From: Saccharofermentans sp.
Lineage (GTDB): Bacteria > Bacillota_A > Clostridia > Saccharofermentanales > Saccharofermentanaceae
Direction of reading: 5' to 3'
NCBI GenBank assembly: GCA_024695565.1
Contig: JAILHX010000126.1
Span: forward strand, 1-29,101
Length of the DNA stretch: 29,101 bases
Both the position numbers and the translations under genes were made by a program. The first letter of the stretch is position 1. Each line of letters opens with the position of its first letter. The notes beneath the pieces were generated by a model. That model was not told where the DNA came from. It worked only from the letters and a program-made list of their open reading frames with translations, and did not search any database. Positions 1-7,705 of the stretch are shown in pieces.

Positions 1-1
1 T

Positions 2-640
2 AATTTCAAAAAGTACGGAAGAATTGTTAAGAACATCGATTTTGCACCTGTCATCGAGGCACTCAATAAGATCGCACTCCCTGCAGATGGTGTAGCTTAT
101 GAGCCTACGGTGGCATCTCTTGAAGAGGCATCCGCAAAGGTCGATGTAAGCAGACTTTTCGGTGGTGAGCTCAAGCTCGAGACAGGTTATTGCGCTGGTC
201 ACAATACACTTCTCAATGCTGTTGAGTATCACAGATCATCTGAGGTCAATGTAGCTGCTACAGATTGCATCCTTCTTTTGGGATCACAGCAGGATATCAC
301 AGACGATTTTACGTATGACACATCAAAGATCGAAGCATTCCACATCCGCAAGGGAACAGCTGTTGAGCTCTACGCTACAACACTTCATTATGCTCCCTGC
401 GGCATCGAAAACGACGGCTTCATGGTAGGCGTTATCCTTCCTTATGGAACAAACTTCGACTTAGAAGAAGATCACATTGACTGCCTGGCTAACTCAGGCG
501 ACGAAGATAAGCTCCTTACAGCTAAGAATAAGTGGCTTATCGCTCATCCCGATGCACCCGGCGAGAAGGGACATTTCCCCGGACTCGTTGGCGCAAATAT
601 TGAAGTTAAAGTAACAAAAAAACAGATGGAGGAAATCTAA
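2..640 (+). CDS. DUF4867 family protein, 5' end cut by window edge
   Basis: The frame is open from base 2 and reads NFKKYGRIVKNIDFAPVIEA before the first possible internal start (GTG at 110). The true start therefore lies upstream of the window, and the GTG is probably not used. The visible 212 residues resemble the DUF4867 family of Firmicutes, which is commonly found next to L-fucose isomerase family genes. The segment GTAVELYATTLHYAPC and its beta-rich surroundings resemble cupin-like, ureidoglycolate-lyase-like folds, but the biochemical function is not established. The stop is 2 bases before the isomerase start, and the isomerase RBS (GGAGG, 628-632) lies inside this gene, so the two are almost certainly co-transcribed and perhaps translationally coupled. 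Family assignment is from memory of sequence and context. The function is unknown; a supporting role in sugar-acid or deoxysugar metabolism is only inferred. Confidence 0.8.
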   Translation, partial: NFKKYGRIVKNIDFAPVIEALNKIALPADGVAYEPTVASLEEASAKVDVSRLFGGELKLETGYCAGHNTLLNAVEYHRSSEVNVAATDCILLLGSQQDITDDFTYDTSKIEAFHIRKGTAVELYATTLHYAPCGIENDGFMVGVILPYGTNFDLEEDHIDCLANSGDEDKLLTAKNKWLIAHPDAPGEKGHFPGLVGANIEVKVTKKQMEEI

Positions 641-642
641 AA

Positions 643-2151
643 ATGTCCAAGAAATTATTTAACGCACCTGACGTTAAGCTCGCTATCGTAGCAGTATCAC
701 GTGACTGCTTCCCGGAATCTCTTTCCGTAAACAGAAGAAAGGCTCTTGTTAAGGCTTATACAGAGAAGTATGGTGCAGATGACATCTATGAGTGCCCCAT
801 CTGCATCGTAGAGTCTGAAATCCATATGCAGCAGGCATTGGCTGACATCAAGGCAGCAGGCTGCAACGCTCTTTGCGTTTACCTCGGAAACTTCGGACCT
901 GAGATCTCCGAGACAATGCTCGCTCAGCAGTGGGGCGGCCCCGTTATGTTCTGCGCAGCAGCTGAGGAATCACAGAATGACTTAGTTGGCGGCAGAGGCG
1001 ATGCTTACTGCGGTATGCTCAATGCTTCCTACAACCTCAAGATCCGTGGCGTAAACGCTTATATTCCTGAGTATCCTGTCGGAAACGCAGAAGAGTGCGC
1101 TGACATGATCAATGAGTTCATTCCTGTAGCTCGTGCTCTCGATGCTATGAAGAACCTCAAGATCATTTCTTTCGGTCCCCGTCCGCAGAACTTCTTCGCA
1201 TGCAACGCTCCCATCGAGCCTTTGTACAGAATGGGCGTTGAGATCGAAGAGAACTCTGAGCTCGACCTTTTCGAAGCTTTCAAGAATCATGAAGGCGACG
1301 AGAGAATCCCTGCTAAGGTTAAGGAAATGGAAGAAGAACTCGGTGCAGGCAACAAGAAGCCTGAGATCCTCGAGAAGCTCGCTCAGTATGAGCTTACACT
1401 CCTTGACTGGGTTGAGGCTCACAAGGGTTCAAAGAAGTATGTAGCAATCGCCGGTAAGTGCTGGCCTGCATTCCAGACACAGTTCAAGTTCGTTCCTTGC
1501 TATGTAAACAGCCGTCTCACAGGTATGGGCATCCCGGTATCCTGCGAAGTTGATATCTATGGATGTCTCTCTGAGTACCTCGGATATGTTATCTCCGAAG
1601 ATATCGTTACTCTCCTCGACATCAACAACTCCGTACCTCACGATATGTACGATGAGTCGATCGCAGGCAAGTTCGACTACAAGTTCACAGATACATTCAT
1701 GGGCTTCCACTGTGGTAACACATGCTCCAAGAAGCTTGCTTTCTGCGAGATGAAGAACCAGATGATCATGGCTCGTGCTCTCCCTGTAGAGGTTACAAAC
1801 GGTACTCTCGAGGGCGACATCGTTCCGGGCGACATCACATTCTACAGACTGCAGTCTACATCTGACGGCCAGATCAGAGCTTACGTTGCAGAGGGTGAGG
1901 TTCTCCCTGTTGCTACTAAGTCCTTCGGCGGTACAGGCGTTTTCGCTATCAAGGAGATGGGCAGATTCTACAGATACTTCCTTATCGAGAAGAACTTCCC
2001 TCACCACGGCGCTGTTGCATTCGGTCACTATGGAAAGGCTCTTTACAACCTCTTCACATATCTTGGCATCTGCCCTTGCGACATCGGCTACAACAAGCCC
2101 GAGGGTGACAGATATCCGAAGGAAAATCCTTTCAACGCACCGTTCAACTGA
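643..2151 (+). CDS. L-fucose/L-arabinose isomerase family protein
   Basis: This 502-residue cytosolic protein belongs to the FucI/AraA-like superfamily (COG2407 type), which interconverts aldoses and ketoses using a divalent metal. The overall length, the N-terminal Rossmann-like region with 'NALCVYLGNFGPE' (res ~75-87) and the C-terminal half fit the family. Candidate metal ligands by position are E302 (in CEVDIYG), D326 (in LLDINN) and H356 (in GFHCGNT); this assignment is mine, by analogy to FucI Glu/Asp/His, and has not been checked by alignment. The ATG at 643 has a GGAGG RBS 10 bases upstream and follows the DUF4867 stop by 2 bases. A transketolase pair follows after a 99-base gap, which suggests that the ketose product is fed to the pentose phosphate pathway. 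The substrate (L-fucose, L-arabinose or another sugar) cannot be told from sequence, so no gene symbol is given. Confidence 0.9.
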   Translation: MSKKLFNAPDVKLAIVAVSRDCFPESLSVNRRKALVKAYTEKYGADDIYECPICIVESEIHMQQALADIKAAGCNALCVYLGNFGPEISETMLAQQWGGPVMFCAAAEESQNDLVGGRGDAYCGMLNASYNLKIRGVNAYIPEYPVGNAEECADMINEFIPVARALDAMKNLKIISFGPRPQNFFACNAPIEPLYRMGVEIEENSELDLFEAFKNHEGDERIPAKVKEMEEELGAGNKKPEILEKLAQYELTLLDWVEAHKGSKKYVAIAGKCWPAFQTQFKFVPCYVNSRLTGMGIPVSCEVDIYGCLSEYLGYVISEDIVTLLDINNSVPHDMYDESIAGKFDYKFTDTFMGFHCGNTCSKKLAFCEMKNQMIMARALPVEVTNGTLEGDIVPGDITFYRLQSTSDGQIRAYVAEGEVLPVATKSFGGTGVFAIKEMGRFYRYFLIEKNFPHHGAVAFGHYGKALYNLFTYLGICPCDIGYNKPEGDRYPKENPFNAPFN

Positions 2152-2173
2152 TATAGTTTGGATATGTATGGTG

Positions 2174-2197
2174 GGGCTTGATCTGAAGGTCAAGCCC
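2174..2197 (+). promoter_or_regulatory. Intergenic hairpin between isomerase and transketolase genes
   Basis: A perfect 8-bp stem GGGCTTGA / TCAAGCCC with an 8-base loop lies in the 99-base gap. No T-run follows, so it is not a classical terminator. It may be an mRNA-processing or stabilising element, or a partial attenuator separating expression of the upstream isomerase pair from the transketolase pair. Confidence 0.5.
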
Positions 2198-2250
2198 TTC
2201 CGTATGTAAATAACTTGCAGATAAAATCTATAGAAAAAGGGAAAACCTAA

Positions 2251-3090
2251 ATGAACAACAAAGAACTTCAAATCACAGCGACCAAGGTTCGCAAGGGAAT
2301 CATTGAAGCAGTTCACAGCGCTAAGTCCGGCCATCCGGGCGGATCACTCTCAGCTGCAGATATGTTCACTTATCTCTACTTCGAAGAGATGAACATCGAT
2401 CCTCAGAATCCTAAGGATCCTTCAAGAGACAGATTCGTTCTCTCCAAGGGACACACAGCTCCCGGACTTTATTCAACACTCGCAAACAGAGGATACTTCC
2501 CTGTTGAAGACTTAAAGACTCTCCGTAAGCTCGGTTCTTACCTCCAGGGTCACCCCTGCATGACAGAGACTCCCGGCGTTGACATGAGCACAGGCTCACT
2601 GGGCCAGGGCGTTTCCGCAGCAGTCGGTATGGCTCTTGCAGCTAAGCTCAGCGGCGATTCCTACAGAGTTTATGCTCTTACAGGTGACGGTGAGATCCAG
2701 GAAGGCCAGATCTGGGAAGCATTCATGTTCGCAGGCGCTAAGGGTATCGACAACCTCACAGTAGTTATCGATAACAACGGACTTCAGATCGACGGTAAGA
2801 TCGACGACGTTTGCTCACCTTATCCGATCGACAAGAAGCTCGAAGCATTCAACTTCAATACGATCTGCATCGACGGTCATGATTTCGACCAAATCAGAGA
2901 TGCATTCGCAAAGGCTAAGGAATGCAAGGGCAAGCCTACGGCTATCATCATGAAGACAACCAAGGGCAAGGGCGTCTCCTACATGGAGAATCAGGCAGGA
3001 TGGCACGGCAAGGCTCCTTCTGATGAAGAGTACGAGCAGGCTATCAAAGAGCTTGATGAGCAGTTAGCAAAAATAGAAGCAGAGGTATGA
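2251..3090 (+). CDS. Transketolase, N-terminal (ThDP-binding) subunit
   Basis: This 279-residue subunit carries the thiamine-diphosphate pyrophosphate-binding half of a split transketolase, which transfers two-carbon units between ketose and aldose phosphates in the non-oxidative pentose phosphate pathway. Diagnostic stretches are GHPGGSLSAADM near residue 28, SKGHTAPGLYSTLA near 65, GSLGQGVSAAVGMA near 115, and the ThDP motif GDGEIQEGQ followed by IDNNGLQ near 145-175. Full-length transketolases are about 650 residues; here the protein ends after this domain and the next gene supplies the rest, as is common in Clostridia and archaea. The RBS is modest (AAAAAGGG at about 2234-2241). The TGA stop overlaps the next gene's first ATG (ATGA at 3087-3090), so tight translational coupling and a 1:1 complex are expected. 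Confidence 0.95.
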   Translation: MNNKELQITATKVRKGIIEAVHSAKSGHPGGSLSAADMFTYLYFEEMNIDPQNPKDPSRDRFVLSKGHTAPGLYSTLANRGYFPVEDLKTLRKLGSYLQGHPCMTETPGVDMSTGSLGQGVSAAVGMALAAKLSGDSYRVYALTGDGEIQEGQIWEAFMFAGAKGIDNLTVVIDNNGLQIDGKIDDVCSPYPIDKKLEAFNFNTICIDGHDFDQIRDAFAKAKECKGKPTAIIMKTTKGKGVSYMENQAGWHGKAPSDEEYEQAIKELDEQLAKIEAEV

Positions 3091-4031
3091 TCATGGGAGA
3101 TATAGTAAAAATCGCTACACGTGAGAGTTATGGTAACGCACTTGTAGAGCTCGGACAGAAGAACCCCAACGTAGTAGTTCTTGATGCCGACCTCGCAGGC
3201 GCAACAAAGACTTCCACATTCAAGAAGGCATTCCCGGATCGTCATATCGACTGCGGAATTGCAGAGGCAAACATGACAGGTATCGCAGCAGGTCTTTCCA
3301 CATGCGGCAAGATCCCCTTCGTATCTTCATTCGCTATGTTTGCAGCAGGCAGAAACTTTGAGCAGGTCAGAAACTCAATCGGTTATCCCCACCTCAACGT
3401 TAAGATCGGCGCTACACACGCTGGTATCACAGTAGGTGAGGACGGTGCTTCACACCAGTGTTTGGAGGACGTTGCTCTTATGAGAACCATCCCCGGCATG
3501 ACAGTAATCGTTCCTTCTGATGACATCGAGGCAAAGGCTGCAGTTATGGCAGCTGCTGAGACAGAAGGTCCGTTCTACATGAGATTCGGCAGAGCAGCAG
3601 TACCCGTTATCAACGACAATCCTGACTACAAGTTCGAAGTAGGCAAGGCTGTTGTTCTTAAGGACGGTACAGACATGGTAATCTTCGCGAACGGCGTTTG
3701 CGTTGCTGAGGCTTTGGGCGCAGCTGAAAAGCTCGCTGCAGACGGCATCAGTGCAGCAGTTGTAAATGTTCACACAGTAAAGCCCATAGATAAGGATACT
3801 ATCCTTGAGTTCGCCAAGAAGACCAACAGAGTATTCACAGTTGAAGAGCACTCAGTAATCGGCGGTCTCGGCAGTGCAGTTTGCGACGTATTGTCTGAGA
3901 ACTATCCTGTTAAGGTTAAGAAGATCGGCGTCTATGACAGATTCGGAAAGAGCGGCCCCGCAGCTGCCCTCATGAAGGAGTTCGAGCTTGACTCAGACGG
4001 AATCTATAAGCAGATCAAAGAAGCTCTCTGA
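3087..4031 (+). CDS. Transketolase, C-terminal (Pyr/C-domain) subunit
   Basis: This 314-residue partner of the preceding gene contains the pyrimidine-binding domain and the C-terminal domain of transketolase. It shows ATRESYGNALVELG near the N-terminus, the conserved catalytic glutamate of the ThDP Pyr domain in DCGIAEANM (res ~52-60), SFAMFAAGRNFEQVR, and the C-domain segments EEHSVIGGLG and GVYDRFG. The two subunits should assemble into an active cytosolic transketolase. Two starts are possible: ATG at 3087, overlapping the previous stop by 4 bases, or ATG at 3093, which removes two residues (M-I). A hairpin at 4058-4092 ends the operon. Together with the upstream isomerase it suggests a pentose or deoxysugar entry point into central metabolism. 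Confidence 0.95.
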   Translation: MIMGDIVKIATRESYGNALVELGQKNPNVVVLDADLAGATKTSTFKKAFPDRHIDCGIAEANMTGIAAGLSTCGKIPFVSSFAMFAAGRNFEQVRNSIGYPHLNVKIGATHAGITVGEDGASHQCLEDVALMRTIPGMTVIVPSDDIEAKAAVMAAAETEGPFYMRFGRAAVPVINDNPDYKFEVGKAVVLKDGTDMVIFANGVCVAEALGAAEKLAADGISAAVVNVHTVKPIDKDTILEFAKKTNRVFTVEEHSVIGGLGSAVCDVLSENYPVKVKKIGVYDRFGKSGPAAALMKEFELDSDGIYKQIKEAL

Positions 4032-4057
4032 TAGATTCCCTTAAGTAATCGAAAACG

Positions 4058-4092
4058 ATAAGGCCCAAAACCGCAATGGTTCTGGGCCTTAT
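4058..4092 (+). terminator. Hairpin terminator, probably bidirectional
   Basis: ATAAGGCCCAAAACC (4058-4072) pairs with GGTTCTGGGCCTTAT (4078-4092), 15 positions with one mismatch and a 5-base loop. It lies between the convergent transketolase (+) and YesL (-) genes. Downstream bases are AT-rich on + and read CGTTTTC on -, so it can serve both, although neither U-tract is strong. Confidence 0.75.
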
Positions 4093-4142
4093 ATATTTAA
4101 TATGCCTTATATATTTATTATAATAACAGACTATGTAAACAA

Positions 4143-4790
4143 TTATTTCTCTTCTTCCTCTTTGAAAGATATCTTTGCTCCGGCCTTCTCGAAGATCCTC
4201 TTAAGGAACAGCGAGTAGAATGTCGCTACAAGAGCAAATCCCAGGAATACAAAGCCGCTCATCATGATTACAGTGAAGTAGTAGGTGAGGAAGAGAAGTC
4301 CGCCGGTGATAACTATGAACATGATGGTAACCGGAAGATTGGACAGAGCAAGAAGAAGTGAATTCTTCAGTATCTGCTTGAATGTCTCTTCAAACCATGC
4401 CAGAAGCGGGAATGCGTAGCATGCGGAAGCGCAGATCGCTGCCAGGAAGAAATAAGCAGGATACTGTGCCCAGGAGAACTTGGGATCCATCATGTTGTTG
4501 ACCATATAGATCTCGAAAAGGAAGAACGCGGCCAGGAACATGTAAAGAAGCTGAAGGAGAGTAGCCTTAAGGAAGTTATCCTTAAAAGACTTGAGGTAAT
4601 CTCTGAATACAGCCGGATTGTCACCTGCCAGGATTGCGATCGTGATCCTGTAAAGCGATGTAACTGATGCACCGATAGTAATTACCGGAATACAGGTGAT
4701 CATAAATAATAAGTTGACTATTATAAGGTTGGCAAGGCCGGTCAGGAACCTGGTTCCGGCACTCTTGGGACTGAAAAATGAAGAAGCCAT
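4143..4790 (-). CDS. YesL family (DUF624) membrane protein
   Basis: This 215-residue polytopic membrane protein of the YesL/DUF624 family is typically encoded beside carbohydrate ABC transporters in Firmicutes; its molecular role is unknown. The frame extends further upstream to 4907, but the ATG at 4790 is preferred because it is preceded by GGAG at the right distance and gives the usual N-terminus MASSFFSPKSAGTRFLTGLA. Hydrophobic segments follow at about residues 17-45, 75-100, 112-137 and 152-205, suggesting five or six helices. The acidic tail SFKEEEEK is cytoplasmic-like. It is divergent from the binding-protein gene and separated by a 346-base regulatory region, so it may respond to the same sugar signal. 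A transport accessory role is inference. Confidence 0.85.
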   Translation of the reverse strand: MASSFFSPKSAGTRFLTGLANLIIVNLLFMITCIPVITIGASVTSLYRITIAILAGDNPAVFRDYLKSFKDNFLKATLLQLLYMFLAAFFLFEIYMVNNMMDPKFSWAQYPAYFFLAAICASACYAFPLLAWFEETFKQILKNSLLLALSNLPVTIMFIVITGGLLFLTYYFTVIMMSGFVFLGFALVATFYSLFLKRIFEKAGAKISFKEEEEK

Positions 4791-4979
4791 ATCTATCTCC
4801 GTTATTCTTCTATATATAATAAACATTCGAATAATAACACATAAAAGCTGAACTTGCTTAAAACCGTATAAACTCGGTGAAAATAGGGTTCGTTTGACCT
4901 TATGCACAAACGAAGCAGTTTTGCCTTGTAAAAAACGCGATACAATTCACTAGGATTTATGCAATTTACCCTTGCTAAA

Positions 4980-4998
4980 AGCAAAAATTGTACAATTT
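4980..4998 (+). promoter_or_regulatory. Putative AraC-type operator, copy 1
   Basis: AGCAAAAATTGTACAATTT matches the consensus AGCAARAWYKGTAYARTWW shared with 5009-5027 and 9739-9757. Copies 1 and 2 are direct repeats with starts 29 bp apart, close to three helical turns. Confidence 0.5.
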
Positions 4999-5008
4999 AC
5001 TCAATAAA

Positions 5009-5027
5009 AGCAAGATTTGTATAGTTA
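5009..5027 (+). promoter_or_regulatory. Putative AraC-type operator, copy 2
   Basis: AGCAAGATTTGTATAGTTA is the second direct copy of the motif found upstream of the binding-protein gene. It begins 74 bp before the candidate -10 box at 5083, compared with 62 bp for the copy near the GH3 gene, about one helical turn apart. Confidence 0.5.
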
Positions 5028-5094
5028 TGGTTAAATTGTAGCAATAAATGTGGAGAATATTACCCCGTTTTTGACTAATATCTACTATGTAGAA

Positions 5095-5108
5095 GGACCG
5101 AAAGGTCC
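5095..5108 (+). promoter_or_regulatory. 5'-UTR hairpin with GAAA tetraloop
   Basis: GGACC-GAAA-GGTCC forms a perfect 5-bp stem closed by a GNRA tetraloop. If the -10 box is 5083-5088, transcription would start at about this position and place the hairpin at the extreme 5' end of the mRNA, as in stabilised transcripts. No T-run follows directly, so a terminator is unlikely. Confidence 0.45.
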
Positions 5109-5136
5109 CGAACAATATTTTTAAGGAGGAAACTTT

Positions 5137-6570
5137 ATGAAAAAGGTTATTGCCAGTGTTCTTTCTGTAGCAATGGTAGCAGCTTTCGCAGCTGGTTGTA
5201 CAACCACTGAGACCACAAAGGGTGGCGACGGCGAGACAACAACAGCAGCAACTGAAGGCGACCAGACAGATGCTAGTGGAGACGATGGTTCAGAAGCAAG
5301 TGAGGAGGAGATTCCTACTTACGGTTCTGGTGACAAGGTTATCAACCTCTGGTCATTCACAGTTGAGATCCCTAACATGGTAGCTAAGTACATCGAGCTC
5401 AACCCTGAGTTTGGTGAGGAGTACACAGTTAAGTGCACAATCACAGCTACTGACGGTGGTGCTTATCAGACAGCTCTCGACGCAGCTCTTGCAGCTGGTG
5501 GTGATTCAGCTCCTGACATGTATGCAGCAGAGGCAGCTTTCATCCTCAAGTATTCACAGGGTGACATGGCTCAGTATGCAGCTACATACAAGGATCTTGG
5601 TATCGATGTAGATACAAAGACAGCTGAAGCAGAAATCGCTCCTTACACAATCGACATCGGTTCACGTAATGGCGAAATCGTTGCTCTTGGCTATCAGGCT
5701 ACTGGTGGTGCTATGATCTACAGAGCTTCCATTGCAGAAGCAGTTTTCGGTACATCCGATGCAGCTGAGATCGAGAAGATCGTTGGCGCTGGTTCAGGCA
5801 ACTGGGATAAGTTCTGGGAAGCAGCAGCTACTCTCAAGGAGAATGGTTATGCTGTAGTTTCTGGTGCTGATGACATGTGGAACGTTTGTGAGAAGTCTGC
5901 TTCACAGGCTTGGCTCAACGGTGACGAAGTTGTTATCGCTCCTGAGAGAGAGGCATTCCTTGACATCGCTAAGAAGCTTAAGGACGAGGGTCTTTCCAAT
6001 GACACAGGTTCTTGGTCTGAGGCTTGGTACGCAGATATGGCAGATTCTAACGTATTCTGCTTCTTCGGACCTGCTTGGCTCATCAACTACGTAATGATCG
6101 GTAACTGCGGCGGTGAGGCTGCTGGTGAAGGTTCTTACGGTGACTGGAGAGTTTGCGCTCCGCCGGTTGGCTTCTTCTGGGGCGGCACATGGGTTCTTGC
6201 TAACAAGGACACAGACATGGCTGAAGGCGTTGCTAAGATCATCGAGTGGATCACACTTGACACATCTGAGACAGGTCTCCAGTACCTCTGGGCTAACGAC
6301 CAGATGGGTAACGGCGCTAAGGATACAGTTGCTTCAGGCGTAGTTATGGCTAAGTCTGACGGAACACTTCCTTTCTGCGGCGGTCAGGACATCTTCCCTG
6401 CATTCATCGCTGGTAATGCTAATGCTTCTGGTAAGGCTATGACTCAGTATGACGAGTCTATCAACACTTACTTCAAGGATGCAGCTACACAGTATGCTAA
6501 CGGCGAGATCGATAGAGACGCAGCTATTGAGCAGTTCACATCCAACGTTAAGGATGCATTCGCATTCTAA
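5137..6570 (+). CDS. Extracellular solute-binding lipoprotein of a sugar ABC importer
   Basis: This 477-residue substrate-binding protein belongs to the family 1 (MalE/oligosaccharide) type. It has a lipoprotein signal: MKK, a hydrophobic stretch, and the lipobox AAGC with Cys21 as the lipid-modified residue. A flexible acidic, Thr-rich linker (res ~24-62) follows, then a two-lobe periplasmic-binding-like domain beginning 'KVINLWSFT' with several Trp and aromatic residues suited to stacking on sugars (e.g. GSWSEAWYADMA, FFWGGTWVLAN). The RBS AAGGAGGA is strong and codon use is strikingly biased, consistent with very high expression. A terminator-like hairpin follows, and then two permease genes. 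The likely ligand is an oligosaccharide handled by the nearby GH3 enzyme; the exact sugar cannot be read from sequence. Confidence 0.93.
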   Translation: MKKVIASVLSVAMVAAFAAGCTTTETTKGGDGETTTAATEGDQTDASGDDGSEASEEEIPTYGSGDKVINLWSFTVEIPNMVAKYIELNPEFGEEYTVKCTITATDGGAYQTALDAALAAGGDSAPDMYAAEAAFILKYSQGDMAQYAATYKDLGIDVDTKTAEAEIAPYTIDIGSRNGEIVALGYQATGGAMIYRASIAEAVFGTSDAAEIEKIVGAGSGNWDKFWEAAATLKENGYAVVSGADDMWNVCEKSASQAWLNGDEVVIAPEREAFLDIAKKLKDEGLSNDTGSWSEAWYADMADSNVFCFFGPAWLINYVMIGNCGGEAAGEGSYGDWRVCAPPVGFFWGGTWVLANKDTDMAEGVAKIIEWITLDTSETGLQYLWANDQMGNGAKDTVASGVVMAKSDGTLPFCGGQDIFPAFIAGNANASGKAMTQYDESINTYFKDAATQYANGEIDRDAAIEQFTSNVKDAFAF

Positions 6571-6595
6571 TAGTATTTAGTTATTAAATGCTGTG

Positions 6596-6633
6596 GCGGC
6601 AGGGTAGATCAGGCATTTACCCTGCCGCTTTTT
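6596..6633 (+). terminator. Intra-operon terminator/attenuator after the binding-protein gene
   Basis: GCGGCAGGGTA (6596-6606) pairs perfectly with TACCCTGCCGC (6618-6628), followed by five T residues (6629-6633). It sits between the binding-protein gene and the permease genes, the usual position for a leaky terminator that leaves binding protein in excess over membrane components. Confidence 0.85.
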
Positions 6634-6653
6634 AAAACTAGGGGGAGGCTGTA

Positions 6654-7694
6654 ATGAGAAACAAAAAACTTGTTAATTACGCAAAGTACGGATATATTTT
6701 CTCCATTCCGTTCATTCTTACTTTTTTAATCTTTACACTTTATCCGATTCTTTATACATTCTTGATCGGATTCACTGATTTGGCAGGCGCTGGTAATACA
6801 ACGTGGCACCTTATTACATCTAAGGATGCTGTTGGCGGTCCTAAGGGCTTGTTCGATAACTTTATCGCAGTTCTTGGAAACGGTTCTTTCCAGAAGGCTT
6901 TTGCAAATACGGTCATTATGTGGACCATTAACTTTATTCCTCAGCTTGGCTTTGCTCTTTTGTTCACAGCTTGGTTTACGGACAGAAGATCAAAGGTTAA
7001 GGGTTCCGGAATATTTAAGATCCTTTTCTATATGCCTAATATCATCACAGCTGCTACAGTAGCTATCCTGTTCAACGTATTGTTCGGATATCCTAAGGGC
7101 GCTGTAAACGATATTATCATCGCATTCTCTAAGCTCTTCGGTGTTCAGAAGGAATTAATGCAGTCTGATCCTAAGGCTTGGGAACTCGCAGTAATGTTCG
7201 ACTTCAACAACAACGCTTGGGCACTCAAGCTGATTGTTGCTTTCATTCAGTTCTATCAGTGGTATGGTTACACGATGGTTAACCTCATTGCAGGTGTTAT
7301 CGGTATCAGCCCTGAGATTTTCGAAGCTGCAGAGATCGATGGTGCAAACAGAGTTCAGACTTTCTTCAGAGTCACACTCCCTTGTATCCGTCAGATCCTC
7401 CTGTTCGTTCTCGTTACATCACTCATCGGCGGTCTCAACATGTTCGACGTACCGCAGCTCTATGCAGATGAGAAGAGAGCAAACGGCGCAATCATGACAT
7501 TGAACATGTTCGTACGTAGCCAGGGTCTTGATAACAGATACCTCTACAACAAGGCAGCTGCTGCCAGCGTAATCATGTTTATCGTTATCGTTGCTCTTTC
7601 TGCAATCATCTTCTTTGTCCTCAGAGATAAAGACGAAGCAAAGCTTAAGAAGCTCAGAAAGCAGGAGCTTAAGGCTTTGAAGAAAGGTATGTGA
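6654..7694 (+). CDS. Sugar ABC transporter permease (MalF/UgpA type)
   Basis: This 346-residue inner-membrane permease is one half of the translocation channel. It has a hydrophobic first helix (res ~13-40), further helices to about residue 325, and the cytoplasmic EAA loop with EAAEIDGANRVQTFFRVTLP at about 224-243, which contacts the ATPase. The extended segment between helices 3 and 4 (res ~146-186), with its charged stretch KELMQSDPKAWE, makes it somewhat longer than the 290-310 residues common in the family. The C-terminal tail is rich in Lys and Arg. It has a strong RBS (GGGGGAGG). The second permease follows after 11 bases. No ATP-binding subunit gene is present in the window; in Firmicutes a shared MsmK-type ATPase encoded elsewhere usually powers such importers. 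Confidence 0.93.
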   Translation: MRNKKLVNYAKYGYIFSIPFILTFLIFTLYPILYTFLIGFTDLAGAGNTTWHLITSKDAVGGPKGLFDNFIAVLGNGSFQKAFANTVIMWTINFIPQLGFALLFTAWFTDRRSKVKGSGIFKILFYMPNIITAATVAILFNVLFGYPKGAVNDIIIAFSKLFGVQKELMQSDPKAWELAVMFDFNNNAWALKLIVAFIQFYQWYGYTMVNLIAGVIGISPEIFEAAEIDGANRVQTFFRVTLPCIRQILLFVLVTSLIGGLNMFDVPQLYADEKRANGAIMTLNMFVRSQGLDNRYLYNKAAAASVIMFIVIVALSAIIFFVLRDKDEAKLKKLRKQELKALKKGM

Positions 7695-7705
7695 GGTGAA
7701 TTGAT

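Larger units (their letters stand above)
4791..5136. promoter_or_regulatory. Divergent control region between yesL-like and sugar-binding-protein genes
   Basis: This 346-base AT-rich stretch without a gene holds two copies of the putative AraC-type operator (4980-4998 and 5009-5027), an inverted half-motif TGCTACAATTTAA read on the minus strand (5031-5043), a candidate -10 box TACTAT (5083-5088) with a poor -35, a GNRA-loop hairpin at 5095-5108, and the binding-protein RBS (AAGGAGGA, 5122-5129). An alternative promoter TTTACT-18-TATAGT (4996-5001/5020-5025) would be overlapped by both operator copies. No clear minus-strand promoter for the yesL-like gene was found. Confidence 0.6.

Noticed and set aside
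1429..2334. 301-codon open frame on the minus strand across the isomerase gene
   Set aside because: It lies wholly antisense to a well-supported gene, has no RBS or recognisable domain, and its Cys/Ser/Val-rich make-up is that of a codon shadow.
4143..4907. Longer YesL-type protein starting at 4907
   Set aside because: The extra 39 residues are unlike the family N-terminus, and GGAG precedes the ATG at 4790.
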